Assembly (NCBI GenBank): GCA_964543525.1
Contig: CAZIYW010000001.1
Span: forward strand, 62,001-126,000
Reading direction: 5' to 3'
Origin: CBDVBE01 sp964543525
Lineage (GTDB): Bacteria > Fibrobacterota > Chitinivibrionia > Chitinivibrionales > JANQEN01
DNA length: 64,000 nucleotides
Below the pieces are notes generated by a model. The model was not told the DNA's origin and did not search any database. It worked only from the letters and a program-made list of their open reading frames with translations. Made by a program: the position numbers and the translations under genes. Of this stretch, positions 27,441 to 37,009 are shown in pieces. Position 1 is the stretch's first letter; each line of letters starts with the position of its first letter.

Positions 27441-28766
27441 CTAATTCTTCATCAATGCCGGCATACCGGTCGCTTCAATAACATCCCGCCATAGGCTCTT
27501 ATCCGGATCAATGCGATTTTTTCGCGCTACGGCCATAGCAATGGGGACATGGACAAAATGATTATGCACCAGGCTGATGAGCATGCCGGTTTTCCCAGCC
27601 ATTGCGGCATGAACCGCATTAGTACCAAGACGGGCGCAGTAGAGAGAGTCATTTGGATTGGCAGGCTGGCTGCGGATGATGTAACTGGGATCGATATATT
27701 TAAGGTTAAGGTCCCTATTCTTTTCTTTGAAATATTTTTTAATTTCATCCCGCAGGAACAGACCGATATCACTTAACTTTTTATTTCCCGAGGCATCGGT
27801 CTCATTTGTTGCATCAAGAATATTCTGACCGGCTCCTTCGGCAACGAGAATAACTGCATGGTTTCGTTTCTCAAGCCGCTGTTCAAGATGCGCCAGCAGG
27901 CCGTTTCCACCGTGTAAATCAAAAGGCACTTCCGGAACAAGCACAAAGTTGACATCATTAATGGCAAGGGCGGTATGGGCTGCAATGAACCCGGATTCCC
28001 TCCCCATGACCTTCACGATACCAACGCCGTTAATGGCGTCATGCGCCTCTACATGAGCCCCGGCAACCGCTTCAACCGCGCTGGCAACCGCAGTCTCAAA
28101 TCCGAATGATTTCTGCACAAAGCTGAGGTCGTTGTCAATGGTCTTGGGAATACCGATAACCGCGATCTTTAACCCACGTTTAACAGCTTCGTTCGTTATG
28201 TCAAGCGCTCCACGTTGTGTGCCGTCACCGCCGATAGCAAAGAGAAGGTTAATATTCATACGCTCCAATGAATCAACGATATCTTGAGTGCGATCACCAT
28301 ACCCGCGTGACGAACCGAGCAGAGTTCCTCCGTGGCGATGGATAATCTGCACGGATTCAGGTGTTAAATCTATACAGGGCAATTTGAATTCCGATAAAAA
28401 ACCCCGATAGCCAAATTTAATTCCACTTATACGCTGCACGCCATAGCGATACCATAAACACATTACAATTGATCGAACAACATCATTCAATCCCGGACAG
28501 AGGCCGCCACAGGTAACTATTGCAGCGCGTGTTTTTGACGGATCAAAGTAGATATTTTTTCTCGGTCCGGCCCGCTCTATAAGCCAATTAGGATCAATGA
28601 CCAGATTTTCAACACCCTTGTTAATCTCAATGTTGTACAGAATACAGTTATCATCTGACATATAATTTGCAATATAATCGTCGTCTTCACTCGATAGTGC
28701 AATGGGTGAGCTTAAGGTTGGCTTACCCAGATTTTTAATGGTAAAATCCAGATTTTCGCTTTTCAT
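27441..28766 (-). CDS. 6-phosphofructokinase (ATP-type Gly with PPi-type Lys signature)
   Basis: 441 residues, longer than the about 320 of classical PfkA. Phosphorylates fructose 6-phosphate in glycolysis. Nucleotide-binding GGLCPGLNDVVR, the phosphate-donor loop FAIGGDGTQRGA and the catalytic GIPKTIDND are present. GGDGT (Gly at the E. coli 104 position) is typical of ATP users, whereas PKTIDND (Lys at position 124) is typical of PPi users; the pair together marks the long 'clade X' ATP-type enzymes. The donor should be tested. Stop lies 13 bases from palindrome copy 3. Confidence 0.93.
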   Translation of the reverse strand: MKSENLDFTIKNLGKPTLSSPIALSSEDDDYIANYMSDDNCILYNIEINKGVENLVIDPNWLIERAGPRKNIYFDPSKTRAAIVTCGGLCPGLNDVVRSIVMCLWYRYGVQRISGIKFGYRGFLSEFKLPCIDLTPESVQIIHRHGGTLLGSSRGYGDRTQDIVDSLERMNINLLFAIGGDGTQRGALDITNEAVKRGLKIAVIGIPKTIDNDLSFVQKSFGFETAVASAVEAVAGAHVEAHDAINGVGIVKVMGRESGFIAAHTALAINDVNFVLVPEVPFDLHGGNGLLAHLEQRLEKRNHAVILVAEGAGQNILDATNETDASGNKKLSDIGLFLRDEIKKYFKEKNRDLNLKYIDPSYIIRSQPANPNDSLYCARLGTNAVHAAMAGKTGMLISLVHNHFVHVPIAMAVARKNRIDPDKSLWRDVIEATGMPALMKN

Positions 28767-28970
28767 ACTATTCCCTAGTAAAAGATTTAGGATTATCGCA
28801 ACCTATGATAAAATAATTCTCCCATAAACCGGGTAAAAAGAATCATCTTACAAATGTGTATTTTCGTTAATTATATAATTCCAAAATATATTGTTCAATA
28901 GCAGTATAAAGGAATAAATTTTTCAGCGGTGGGTTGCAATGTGGTTAATAAAAGAAGATAAATGGTTACA

Positions 28971-29720
28971 TTATAAATTCACCCGGTATGCCATATCCTT
29001 ACCGTTTTTTACAAAACCCACCTCCAGTGGGTAGAGTTGCTGAATCTCTATCTGGCAGGTATTCAGGTTATTCCGGGGAGCAATAATTCTGCGGTCGCCG
29101 ACAATCTGGTCAACATAATTGGCAATATTATTATACCCTTCACCGCCTGTACCGGCAAAACAGGTATAGATAACAATAGTCGCATGCTCTTTCAAATGAT
29201 CCAAATAACAGAGGAACCGTTTGTCGTTGTATGAAAGCTCGCCTTTGGGACTGAGCATGACCGTTCTTTTCTTGGCATCGACTACACCAAGATACGGGCC
29301 GCCGACAAAAAGCATCTCAATATCGGGAATGAATTCAAGTGCATCAAAGACATCCTGCTCACCGGCTGCAATGGCAACACGCAAATCGTATACCTTTGCA
29401 CATTTATCAATAAAACCGATAGTACTGTAACTGTAATAGATATCCTGCGGATCATAGCAGGGCAGAATAATAACTGCATTCGGTTTTTCCGTATCTTTAA
29501 AGGCCGGGAGATAGCCGAGGCGCTTTTCCAGCACCATACGCCATTTACTCTTCAACCTTATCTGCCGTACAGTGGATATTCTGCTTGTACGGGTTACACG
29601 CTCTCCATTCTCATCACGGCACTGGGCCGCGACCCGTGTGGAAGAGAAAAGAAAAAACAGACTCAGGAATAAAAGAAAATATTGCTCAATGGCTCTTTTT
29701 ACTCTTGTATAATAACGCAT
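28971..29720 (-). CDS. Exported protein, possible cysteine-peptidase-like fold lacking the His
   Basis: 249 residues, not firmly recognised. It starts with a signal peptide (hydrophobic about 12-32, ending VAAQ). The core alternates strands and helices: NAVIILPCYDPQD, AIAAGEQDVFDALE, IEMLFVGGPYLG, YTCFAGTGGEGYNNIANYV, RRIIAPRN. The Cys box (C187) and the strand before it resemble caspase/gingipain-like (clan CD) enzymes, but the expected His-containing turn reads GGP (140-142). It may be a pseudo-enzyme or simply a different fold. ATG 29720 is preceded by GGGGGAT. Confidence 0.5.
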   Translation of the reverse strand: MRYYTRVKRAIEQYFLLFLSLFFLFSSTRVAAQCRDENGERVTRTSRISTVRQIRLKSKWRMVLEKRLGYLPAFKDTEKPNAVIILPCYDPQDIYYSYSTIGFIDKCAKVYDLRVAIAAGEQDVFDALEFIPDIEMLFVGGPYLGVVDAKKRTVMLSPKGELSYNDKRFLCYLDHLKEHATIVIYTCFAGTGGEGYNNIANYVDQIVGDRRIIAPRNNLNTCQIEIQQLYPLEVGFVKNGKDMAYRVNL

Positions 29721-29934
29721 GAAATATCCCCCAAAGAAAAGTTGAAGTACTACTATAACCCCCTATATATTAATCTAATTCAGGATCTTAAAGTTGGGTG
29801 AAAATAAGCACTTTTAAGAAAATTGTGGCTATTTCATATCCTTCTGCAATCGAAAGAGTAACGGCACAACCCTCAATTTGGGTTTACTATTCTATGGTTG
29901 ACAGCGAGGAAAGTGGATTCTTTGGTAAATTGCC

Positions 29935-30810
29935 CTATATATCCCTGAGATAACACAGCGCTTCCTGTTTCAGTGCATCCGCATAGAAGTGTATTTGCCG
30001 GGAATTTTTGGAATCAAGCGACTGAATAACGCGGATAGTATCAGCCCATTTACTGTCCTTGGGAAGAAGTTTTTCAAACAGGCTGAGTGCCTTTTGCAAA
30101 GATGCTTCGTTGAGAATTACCTGCTCACGTTTGGGAGAAATTTCCAGATACAGCATGTTCATCTCAACAAGGTCATTAAAAAAATGCGTACCCAGTGATA
30201 TCTCGGGTACCAATCCTTCATGCATAGAGGCTATTTCACAAAGAACAGAGACTGTATTTATTCCCGCAAAGGAGACCGGTACACCCAGCGAGGGTGTTGT
30301 GGTTCCCCATCGTCCGGGGCCGAGCAGCATTATCCTCCCGGGTGTCTTCCCTTCAAGATGGGTAAGCTTACCAATGATACGGGCCACCGCATTTCGTTCG
30401 CTCTGAGAAAGCTTGCTGTACTCGGAAGGCAGCACACAAATAATCCAGTCCAGCGGCATGACCGCACTGCTGCCAAGTATCTGTCCCTCCGTTTTAAAGA
30501 TGATATCCGATTTAGAGATTCCAACGGGTTTTTCAATGACCATATCCAGCTCTTTTTTCACCTGAAAAGGTCGGCACTGCAGAAGATTAATCCGGTAGGA
30601 GCCGTCATCAAGAAAATTGGCGGTAAATTCAATGTCAACCGGATAGGCATAGGCTTCATGGAGTAATGCAAGCAGCTCACGCATATCCCCGACAAATTCG
30701 GTATCAGTAAAAAGTGTATCAAAGGTCAATAAAGTCTTTAACCATTGGTTGAGGTGCTTGCCTGTAAATATGCCACCCGCAAGTACGGTAACAATTTGTT
30801 CTAATAATTT
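29935..30810 (-). pseudogene. 5'-truncated PEP/pyruvate-binding (PPDK N-terminal type) protein
   Basis: An open frame that runs back to a TAA at 30811-30813 without an ATG; the first possible start is TTG 30729, giving 264 residues. The segment YPVDIEFTANF...INLLQCRPFQ is the closing part of the ATP-grasp domain of PEP synthase/PPDK-like proteins, and LGPGRWGTTTPSLGVPVSF with GTHFFNDLVEMNMLYL is the C-terminal part of large (about 900-1000 residue) PEP/pyruvate-binding proteins. At least 500 N-terminal residues, including the ATP site, are missing. The frame overlaps the end of the upstream barrel gene by 10 bases, which suggests a deletion junction there. Confidence 0.75.
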
Positions 30811-31712
30811 TTATAGTTAAAGGTGAATCCTAAAGACAAGGTATTCTTAAACCGCGCACCGGAATCCAGTTCTGCGGTTTGCGGATTAACATCAACCTGT
30901 TTATCATATAACAACTGCATATACCAGTTCAACATGATAAATTTATTCAAATTGATGGTAAGTGAATTTTCCCAGTTTATATCGGGATAGCGCCAGTTGC
31001 TGGTTGTATCCTCATCCTTCTTCGAGATGAATAGCGCTTCGTATATCTTGAGGTCGCTTGACAAGGTCCACCACGAGTCCTTATTGGTTGCTTTAAATCC
31101 GGTAACAAATTCCAGACCACCGTCATTGGTAGTCCAGTCATCCCTGGCTTTAAAGCGGTCTACTGTCTGCCGGGCTGCACAGGCAAGACGAGCATCCCAA
31201 TTAACATTATCATTATTAACCAATGAACGAACCGCACCGACACTTTCAGTCAATTCAACAGGATTAACCGTTCGGGCCTGCAGGCTGTCCCGTGCATCAT
31301 AAAACTGCGAAATGAGCCGGAATCCTATATAGGGATCTACCGAAGCTTTCAGAGTAAAACGTAGTACCGATTCAAGAACTATCAGGTCGGTAGATTTTTC
31401 AAAATCAAGCCAGTTCTTTTCACCGGTACTGTCCTTCTGCTGTAATTTGGTCTGGCCGTATGCAAGCTTAAAAGTGTTTTTGTTACTTAGTATTCTGGCA
31501 AGCTGTTTCTCCAGGACAGTATTATACTTTGCTGTCCAGGCAAATGAAGACAGTTCTTCACCGGTCCAGTTTTCTCCATAATAATTCCAGGAGAGAGCAA
31601 TATTGGAATTGATATCAACCTTCCACTTGTCTTGCTCCTGTTTGGATGAATCATTCTGCGCACATATCAGGCAAACGCCGATAATAAGATACAGCCCAAC
31701 TTTGTTAATCAT
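30801..31712 (-). CDS. DUF3078-like outer-membrane barrel protein
   Basis: 303 residues with a signal peptide (about 1-19, ending ICAQ). The mature part is made of alternating aromatic/polar strands (SNIALSWNYYGENWTGEELS, FAWTAKYNTVLEKQLARIL, NTFKLAYGQTKLQQ) and ends TLSLGFTFNYKNY with a terminal aromatic residue, as in beta-barrels. The layout resembles DUF3078 proteins of Bacteroidota/Fibrobacterota, whose function is unknown. AAAGGA precedes ATG 31712. Confidence 0.75.
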   Translation of the reverse strand: MINKVGLYLIIGVCLICAQNDSSKQEQDKWKVDINSNIALSWNYYGENWTGEELSSFAWTAKYNTVLEKQLARILSNKNTFKLAYGQTKLQQKDSTGEKNWLDFEKSTDLIVLESVLRFTLKASVDPYIGFRLISQFYDARDSLQARTVNPVELTESVGAVRSLVNNDNVNWDARLACAARQTVDRFKARDDWTTNDGGLEFVTGFKATNKDSWWTLSSDLKIYEALFISKKDEDTTSNWRYPDINWENSLTINLNKFIMLNWYMQLLYDKQVDVNPQTAELDSGARFKNTLSLGFTFNYKNY

Positions 31713-31940
31713 AACATTCCTTTCTGCTAATGGGAGTGTAATTACCGTAAAGTAAACAAAAATACTATCCGGTTAAGGCGTCCGAGATATTTAAATCAGT
31801 TTTGTTATTGTTTCAGTATGAAAAGTTTATTTCATATAAATTTGTCACGATTTCTATTCTTGTCTATTTACCGGAATAAAGGTGGAATAAACGAAATGCG
31901 ACTCTGCGTATTATTTTTATTGTTATAGGGGATAGTCACT

Positions 31941-32327
31941 GTGCATAAGGTGCGTGCCGACACTGAGAAAAACAGGCTCTATATTCATTTGATTGGAGCT
32001 GTTGACACCAAATCTGCAGAGGAAATTACCGACTCAATTTTGGCTGAAACAAGTAAAATGAAACCCGGTTTTAATGTAATTACGGACTTAACGCAATATA
32101 AGCCGGGTCATTTAGCTGCAGTTAAAAGCCTGCTGCAAGGTATGTAATATCTGCATATAAAAGGTGTTGGAAAGGTCGTCAGAGTTTTCGGCAGATTAAA
32201 AATGGCTCTTATGCAATTTGCACGAGCCACCAAAAGTTTCAAGGGATACAAGCCGATATATACACATTCAATGGAAGAAGCTGAAAAAAACCGGATATGT
32301 CGGACTAATCATTACTATGCAGGGTAA
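31941..32327 (+). pseudogene. STAS-like protein gene interrupted by an in-frame TAA
   Basis: GTG 31941 opens a frame of 128 codons whose only interruption is TAA at 32145-32147 (codon 69). The first part (RLYIHLIGAVDTKSAEEITD, then GFNVITDLTQYKPG) is a STAS/SEC14-like alpha-beta unit. The part after the stop (YLHIKGVGKVVRVFGRLKMA, ALMQFARATKSFKGYKPIY, THSMEEAEKN) continues the family without any shift. A single base change would explain it. The 3' end overlaps the convergent Ig-like gene by 23 bases. Confidence 0.8.
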
Positions 32328-33383
32328 TCTTGTATTTACTTGCCAGATACATAAACATATCCCGACGTTCATCATCTTCAGGACACTTTTGAAACTCAAC
32401 TATTTCCACCATATCGCCATCCCAGTTTTTAACCGCGGCATGTTTGCTGCCACCACCGAGTATTGTGTAATTTATATCGGCGACAATATTACCACTCTGG
32501 ATGCTGACTGAATTCTGGGCACCGGCAAACCCATCAATCCACATGTCAAGAGAAAACAACTGTACCCCATGCTGGGGAATACTACTGCCGATATGTGCGA
32601 CATGATCAATAAATATAGAATCGCCGTCATCATCATTGACGGTAAAGGTGGTAGACCATTGTCTGCCGATAATAAGCGTCTTCGGCCAGGAGACTGTTGA
32701 GGATATCACCGGCAGGCTGTTTTTCCGGACCATGGCGGTATCATCTGTCGTATTACCGCTTGAATCGGTCAAATGGATAATGAAATACTGCGGTGCACCG
32801 GTCAATGCCAGGGTATCTTTCCAGACATACTGGTTAACAGGACTTTTAAGTACATTATTAATAACCACGCTGTCCATATTCTCGTCAATGGCCTCTAACT
32901 CAAGATAGGCATAGTCACCGGCAATAAAGTGAGATTTACCTTCTTCTCCATTAACGGTAATACTGCTGATATACGGTGGTATAACATCGACAATATTTCC
33001 TGTTGTATAGGTAATACCAACAGTGTCTTTTGCGATCACTGTTGATCCGGTATCGTGTACAGAAATAATAAGAGTATTACTTCCCAACAGAAGAGACGCC
33101 GAATACGAGGCATCCTGCTCTGCGCCGCCGTTAAGAGTATCCAGAGCGGCAGAAGTACCAGATTCGATATGAGTTATAGTGACGATAACCGACTCGCCTT
33201 CAGGATTAAAAATAGTTGCCACTATGTTGTAGGTAGACTGGTTCGTGGTGTAGGGATTCTGAGGAGGGTACTTTATGAAAATTATTTCCTTAGGCCCATT
33301 AATATCATATCTGATATAATAGGTGCGACTGTTTTCATTGGTATCGGTATCCCAGGCTTTAACAACTGCAGTAAAGGCGCTCG
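32305..33383 (-). pseudogene. Ig-like lipoprotein, 3' half (separated from its start by an insertion)
   Basis: About 360 codons from TAVVKAWDTDTNENSRTYYI to the stop near 32305. It has three to four Ig-like beta-sandwich modules (NIVATIFNPEGESV, LGSNTLIISVHDTGST, AYLELEAIDENMDSVVINN, TTFTVNDDDGDSIF). The N-terminal stretch of the longer open frame (up to 33558) is encoded by the hairpin-rich insert and is not protein-like. Without the insert it would continue the lipoprotein that starts at 34393, in a different frame. Confidence 0.75.
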
Positions 33384-33515
33384 TGACCATTCGCTTCGCT
33401 CTTGTCCACTCGCACCACTCCGCGGCGGTGGCTTTATACCACCGCCTTGGCCAAAGGGGATGCTTCGCCCCCTTTGGAAACCCCATAATAAGGTTCCTCC
33501 ACTGGAAGTGGGGCT
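33378..33515. mobile_element. Short non-coding insertion with nested hairpins (MITE-like)
   Basis: About 138 bases that break an Ig-like lipoprotein gene. It contains perfect hairpins GGCGGTGG/CCACCGCC (33424-33431 with 33439-33446) and CCAAAGGGG/CCCCTTTGG (33451-33459 with 33469-33477), plus CCACT/AGTGG (33499-33503 with 33507-33511). GC content is much higher than the flanking gene. No transposase is inside and no target duplication could be proven; exact ends are estimated. It is unrelated to the palindromes at 26.5-27.4 kb. Confidence 0.65.
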
Positions 33516-34393
33516 TAAAGTTTAGTGATATATGAAAAAAGGGTATCCATTGCTTCAAAAATTTTATAATAGAGCGTAGATTTTATATTCACTGTTGAAT
33601 CATTAAAATTCAGTGAGTCATTAATGACCGCACCACTTACACCCAAACCATCATTACACTCAATTTTAAAATTAAATGTTTTTGCACCGGTTACAACGGT
33701 ATCTCCCTGCAACCCTTCATTTATGCAAAGAATAACCGGTCCCGTGGTATCAAAAAAATTATATAAAAACGATGTTACGGGTGAACCGTTTCCCATGGTA
33801 TCCGACACCCACAGGTAGCCAGTACCGTTTCCGATAATATCGACCGGGTATGAAAAGGTCGGGAGCGATGATATTATTTTTTTTGAACTGCCTATCCCGC
33901 CTTCAAACTGCCAGGAATAGAGCACATCGTTGTCACCCACAGCCGGAGTTGACAAAAGTATAGTATCACTCTCACCGCCGCTGACGTCTGCCTGTGTAAG
34001 CGGTGAGGTTACGTGGAGTGAAAAAGTCAGCGGTATAACATCGCCATTACGCCGATACGTATTTAAAGTAATCGTTCTCTGTCCGGTATCGGGATATGAG
34101 AAAAGAAAGGTATAGTTACTTGATAAGACCGGTGCTGGTATTGACTGCACTTCCCAGTAGCGGTTCCCTTCCGCACGAATGGTAAAAGAGTCTATCTTCT
34201 CTTTGGCGGTAGCGGCAACGGTAAGCGTTTCTGTTGTAAAGATATATACCGTATTTATCGAGTCGGTATACAGCGAAGAACTTTGCGGTTGGATTACCAT
34301 GTTAACATTCACCGGATTATCGAAAGAATTATACTCGGTACAGAAGACCCATACTATCCCAATACATGCCATGAGGGAAATGGTACGTCGCAT
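33515..34393 (-). pseudogene. Ig-like lipoprotein, 5' half
   Basis: From ATG 34393 (AAGGAGC upstream) to a stop about 33515, 292 codons. Lipoprotein signal ISLMACIGIVWVFC with the Cys at about 20, followed by Ig-like strands (IDSFTIRAEGNRYWEV, TFLFSYPDTGQRTITL, VLYSWQFEGGIGSSKKI). It ends abruptly (DTLFSYITKL) as the frame enters the hairpin-rich insert. The next part of the fold, TAVVKAWD, is in another frame beyond the insert. The truncated lipoprotein could still be made. Confidence 0.75.
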
Positions 34394-34412
34394 ACTTCTG
34401 CTCCTTCCCCGC

Positions 34413-34691
34413 TTAGAAGGTAAAGGTCCAGACAAGGCCAACGGCCCCCAGAAGGGCTATGCCGGCGCCGGGTTCGATGGTTACTGTTTCCCCGAAAGGT
34501 ACTTCAATATCGGCAATGACAAGATATGGCTTGCTGCCGGCCGGAAGCTGTTTTGGCAAAGGGCCTGACAAGGTATCAAAATCAGCTGAAAAAGATCGGT
34601 AAAAAAGGGAAATAATGAAGGTATAAATCATCAAGACATATCGGGATAACAAAGCATCGTAACTGTTACAGCATAGTATTTTTTGTTTCAT
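34413..34691 (-). pseudogene. Remnant of a secreted beta-helix-type protein
   Basis: 92 residues from ATG 34691. A signal-like hydrophobic segment (MIYTFIISLFY) is followed by LPAGSKPYLVIADIEVPFGE, then TVTIEPGA, the standard opening of right-handed beta-helix proteins that normally run for hundreds of residues. Here it passes directly into IALLGAVGLVWTFTF and stops. This looks like an internal deletion joining the start to a C-terminal hydrophobic segment, or an early stop. It may still give a small membrane peptide. The downstream lipoprotein gene starts 20 bases later. Confidence 0.55.
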
Positions 34692-34736
34692 CGGCACAGT
34701 TCTCTTTCTTACTTTTTACAATTAAGAAATGTATAC

Positions 34737-36623
34737 CTATCTCTGCATAGCACGGTATTTCTCTCCAATACGGCGGGTTTCCTTTCTGTATTCCTGAAAA
34801 AGTCTATGGCTTTTATTGTTGGTGAAAAGTGATCCCAGATTCCGCCATTCTTCAAGTGCTTTCAGATAGTACTGCTCCGTAGGATTTCGATCAAAGTTTC
34901 GAGAAGCACATAACGCCTGATAATAGTACACCTGCTGTTTCAATGTATTATAGTCGCTGAATTGTTTGGGTGCGTTCAATGATTTTTGCAGCAGAATCCG
35001 GGTTTTAACAGTCTCTCCCCGCTTATAGGCAAGCTTCGCCCGTGCAAGAAAAAACTCTCCATCATTTATAGTATTTGAGGCAAGAAATTTTGAAAGCTCT
35101 TTTGTCTTTCCCAGTTTCTGCAGGATTCTCATTTTGTATATTTTTGCCCGATCGGTCCCGGCCGTGGAAGAAGGTAGATAGGAATATAATTTTAATGCGG
35201 TTGAAAGTCTTCCCGCTGCATATTCACGCTCCAGCATATCCATAATATCTGAAGTGCCATACTGTTTGGAAAGACGCTCGATAAGTGTCGCCGGTTTTGT
35301 TGATATTTTTTTCTTCATCGGAGTCTGCATAGCAACTGTTTTATCGGATTTTGAAGATGCCGTACCGGATTTTTGTTTTTTCTGCGTTACGTTTTTTTTC
35401 GTCGGCGGTAACGCACCTCTGGCTGTCTCTGAATTTTCAGCCCTATTCACTTCGTCAGGAGTTACTTTTCCTGTACTCTTCACGCTCTCGACAGGGACCG
35501 TTGTGAGCGATTTCTGGAAATCATCGATTTTGTTTTTAATGAAAAATATCCCCCAGTAAAGACCTGCGCTTAATAAAAGTATTGACAAAGGAATACCAAC
35601 AAATGGTCTCCAGGGGATTAATCTTCCCAGAGTAGGTATATACCGCTCACCGGGGTCCTCAATATAAAACCGTTTCAATATCTGCTCCGGCAGTTCATGC
35701 GTCATCTGTCGATGAATCTTTTCAAGCTCGTATAATAATTTTTCAGTACTATCGAAACGCTTTTTCCTATCCTCCTGCATGCATTTATGGATTAATCTTC
35801 TGAGTCGTAAAGGAATTGCCACTTTAAACTCATTCAAAGGACGGTACTGATTTTTCTGTTTCATGGTAACAAGTTTACTGAAATTAGGCTCAGGAAAAGC
35901 GTTCATACCGGTTAACACTTCATACAAGGTCGCACCAAACGCATAAATATCTGTTCTGAAATCCAGTGGATCACCATTGAGCAGTTCAGGTGACATGTAC
36001 TGTATGGTACCGACAATCGCACCGTCAATAGTATGAAAAGAAGCATCAGCCGGACGGGCAATACCGAAATCCATCAGTTTCAATATACCGTTCGGGCAAA
36101 TCATGGCATTCCCCGGCTTAAGGTCCCGGTGAATTATACCTTTATATGTTTTACCGTAGATGATGTATTCATGCGCGTGGGCAAAGGCGAGGGCCCTGCA
36201 GATAAGGATACCAATTGAGGTGCATACCTTCGGCGACAGAGCACCGCGTACACGGATCACCTGGTCGAGTGTCACACCTTCAATCTTCTCCATCTCAATA
36301 TAGGGCATTCCTTTCCATTCACCTACATTATGTATATCAACGATATTCGGGTGTGTAAGTTTTGCCAGTATTCGAATCTCGGTCTGAAAACGTTCCTTGG
36401 CATCCTTGGTGCTTTCCGGTTTGATAATTTTTACCGCACGATAGACCTCGAGCTGCGGCACCCAGATTTCATACACATTTGCCATACCTCCCTGCCCCAG
36501 GACGCGGGTCACGATTCCACTCCCCAGCGGCTCATTATTTGCCACATCCGGCAAGGCAGGCGGGTGTATAAACGCCGGTTCCTCGTCTGAAAAAGGAGTC
36601 AGCTCGAATGAATCTTCACTCAT
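34737..36623 (-). CDS. Membrane-anchored Ser/Thr protein kinase with C-terminal helical repeats
   Basis: 628 residues. Hanks-type kinase domain at about 36-300: Gly loop LGQGGMANVY (42-51), ATP Lys in YRAVKII (K65), catalytic loop IIHRDLKPGNAMI (D167) and DFG at 185-187. A transmembrane helix follows at about 335-355 (WRPFVGIPLSILLLSAGLYW), then a Lys/Thr-rich linker and TPR-like helices (about 470-628). It phosphorylates proteins on the cytoplasmic side; the extracytoplasmic part may sense a ligand. Shares its layout with the kinase at 50.5 kb, so the two are probably paralogues. Confidence 0.92.
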   Translation of the reverse strand: MSEDSFELTPFSDEEPAFIHPPALPDVANNEPLGSGIVTRVLGQGGMANVYEIWVPQLEVYRAVKIIKPESTKDAKERFQTEIRILAKLTHPNIVDIHNVGEWKGMPYIEMEKIEGVTLDQVIRVRGALSPKVCTSIGILICRALAFAHAHEYIIYGKTYKGIIHRDLKPGNAMICPNGILKLMDFGIARPADASFHTIDGAIVGTIQYMSPELLNGDPLDFRTDIYAFGATLYEVLTGMNAFPEPNFSKLVTMKQKNQYRPLNEFKVAIPLRLRRLIHKCMQEDRKKRFDSTEKLLYELEKIHRQMTHELPEQILKRFYIEDPGERYIPTLGRLIPWRPFVGIPLSILLLSAGLYWGIFFIKNKIDDFQKSLTTVPVESVKSTGKVTPDEVNRAENSETARGALPPTKKNVTQKKQKSGTASSKSDKTVAMQTPMKKKISTKPATLIERLSKQYGTSDIMDMLEREYAAGRLSTALKLYSYLPSSTAGTDRAKIYKMRILQKLGKTKELSKFLASNTINDGEFFLARAKLAYKRGETVKTRILLQKSLNAPKQFSDYNTLKQQVYYYQALCASRNFDRNPTEQYYLKALEEWRNLGSLFTNNKSHRLFQEYRKETRRIGEKYRAMQR

Positions 36624-37009
36624 AGATAAATCAAACTTTCTTGATAAATCCTATCACTGCCTGGGTTTTAAACGTTCAGACAACAACACCAACACTCTTT
36701 TTTTCTTAAAACAATACGTTGGCAGACAACTACTATCGATACAATAATCAGCTGAAAAAATAAAAAACATCCCTTTCTTTCCGCTTTTTGATAAAGCAGT
36801 ATGAATCTTACTTTTTTATTATAGTTATATACATAATTATACATTTGAGGATATTTTTGACAAGAATCATTATTTGAATTTAGTACCGCGGGTAATAATA
36901 GATGGCTTCGCAGGTGGAGCAACAATGCAAAACAACCGATAAACGCCGGATAATAATCCGGTGATATCATTAAGCGACAGATAATTCATCAGAGGATACT
37001 TCCGGGTAT
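36624..37009. other. Intergenic region between kinase and TerB-like gene
   Basis: 386 bases, AT-rich. A 100-codon frame on the minus strand (36668-36970) has low-complexity, cysteine-rich composition and no homology that I recognise. I see no RNA or strong hairpin. It probably contains the kinase promoter. Confidence 0.4.

Noticed and set aside
36668..36970. 100-codon minus-strand frame before the TerB-like gene
   Set aside because: Low complexity, Cys-rich end, no ribosome site, not like any family I know.
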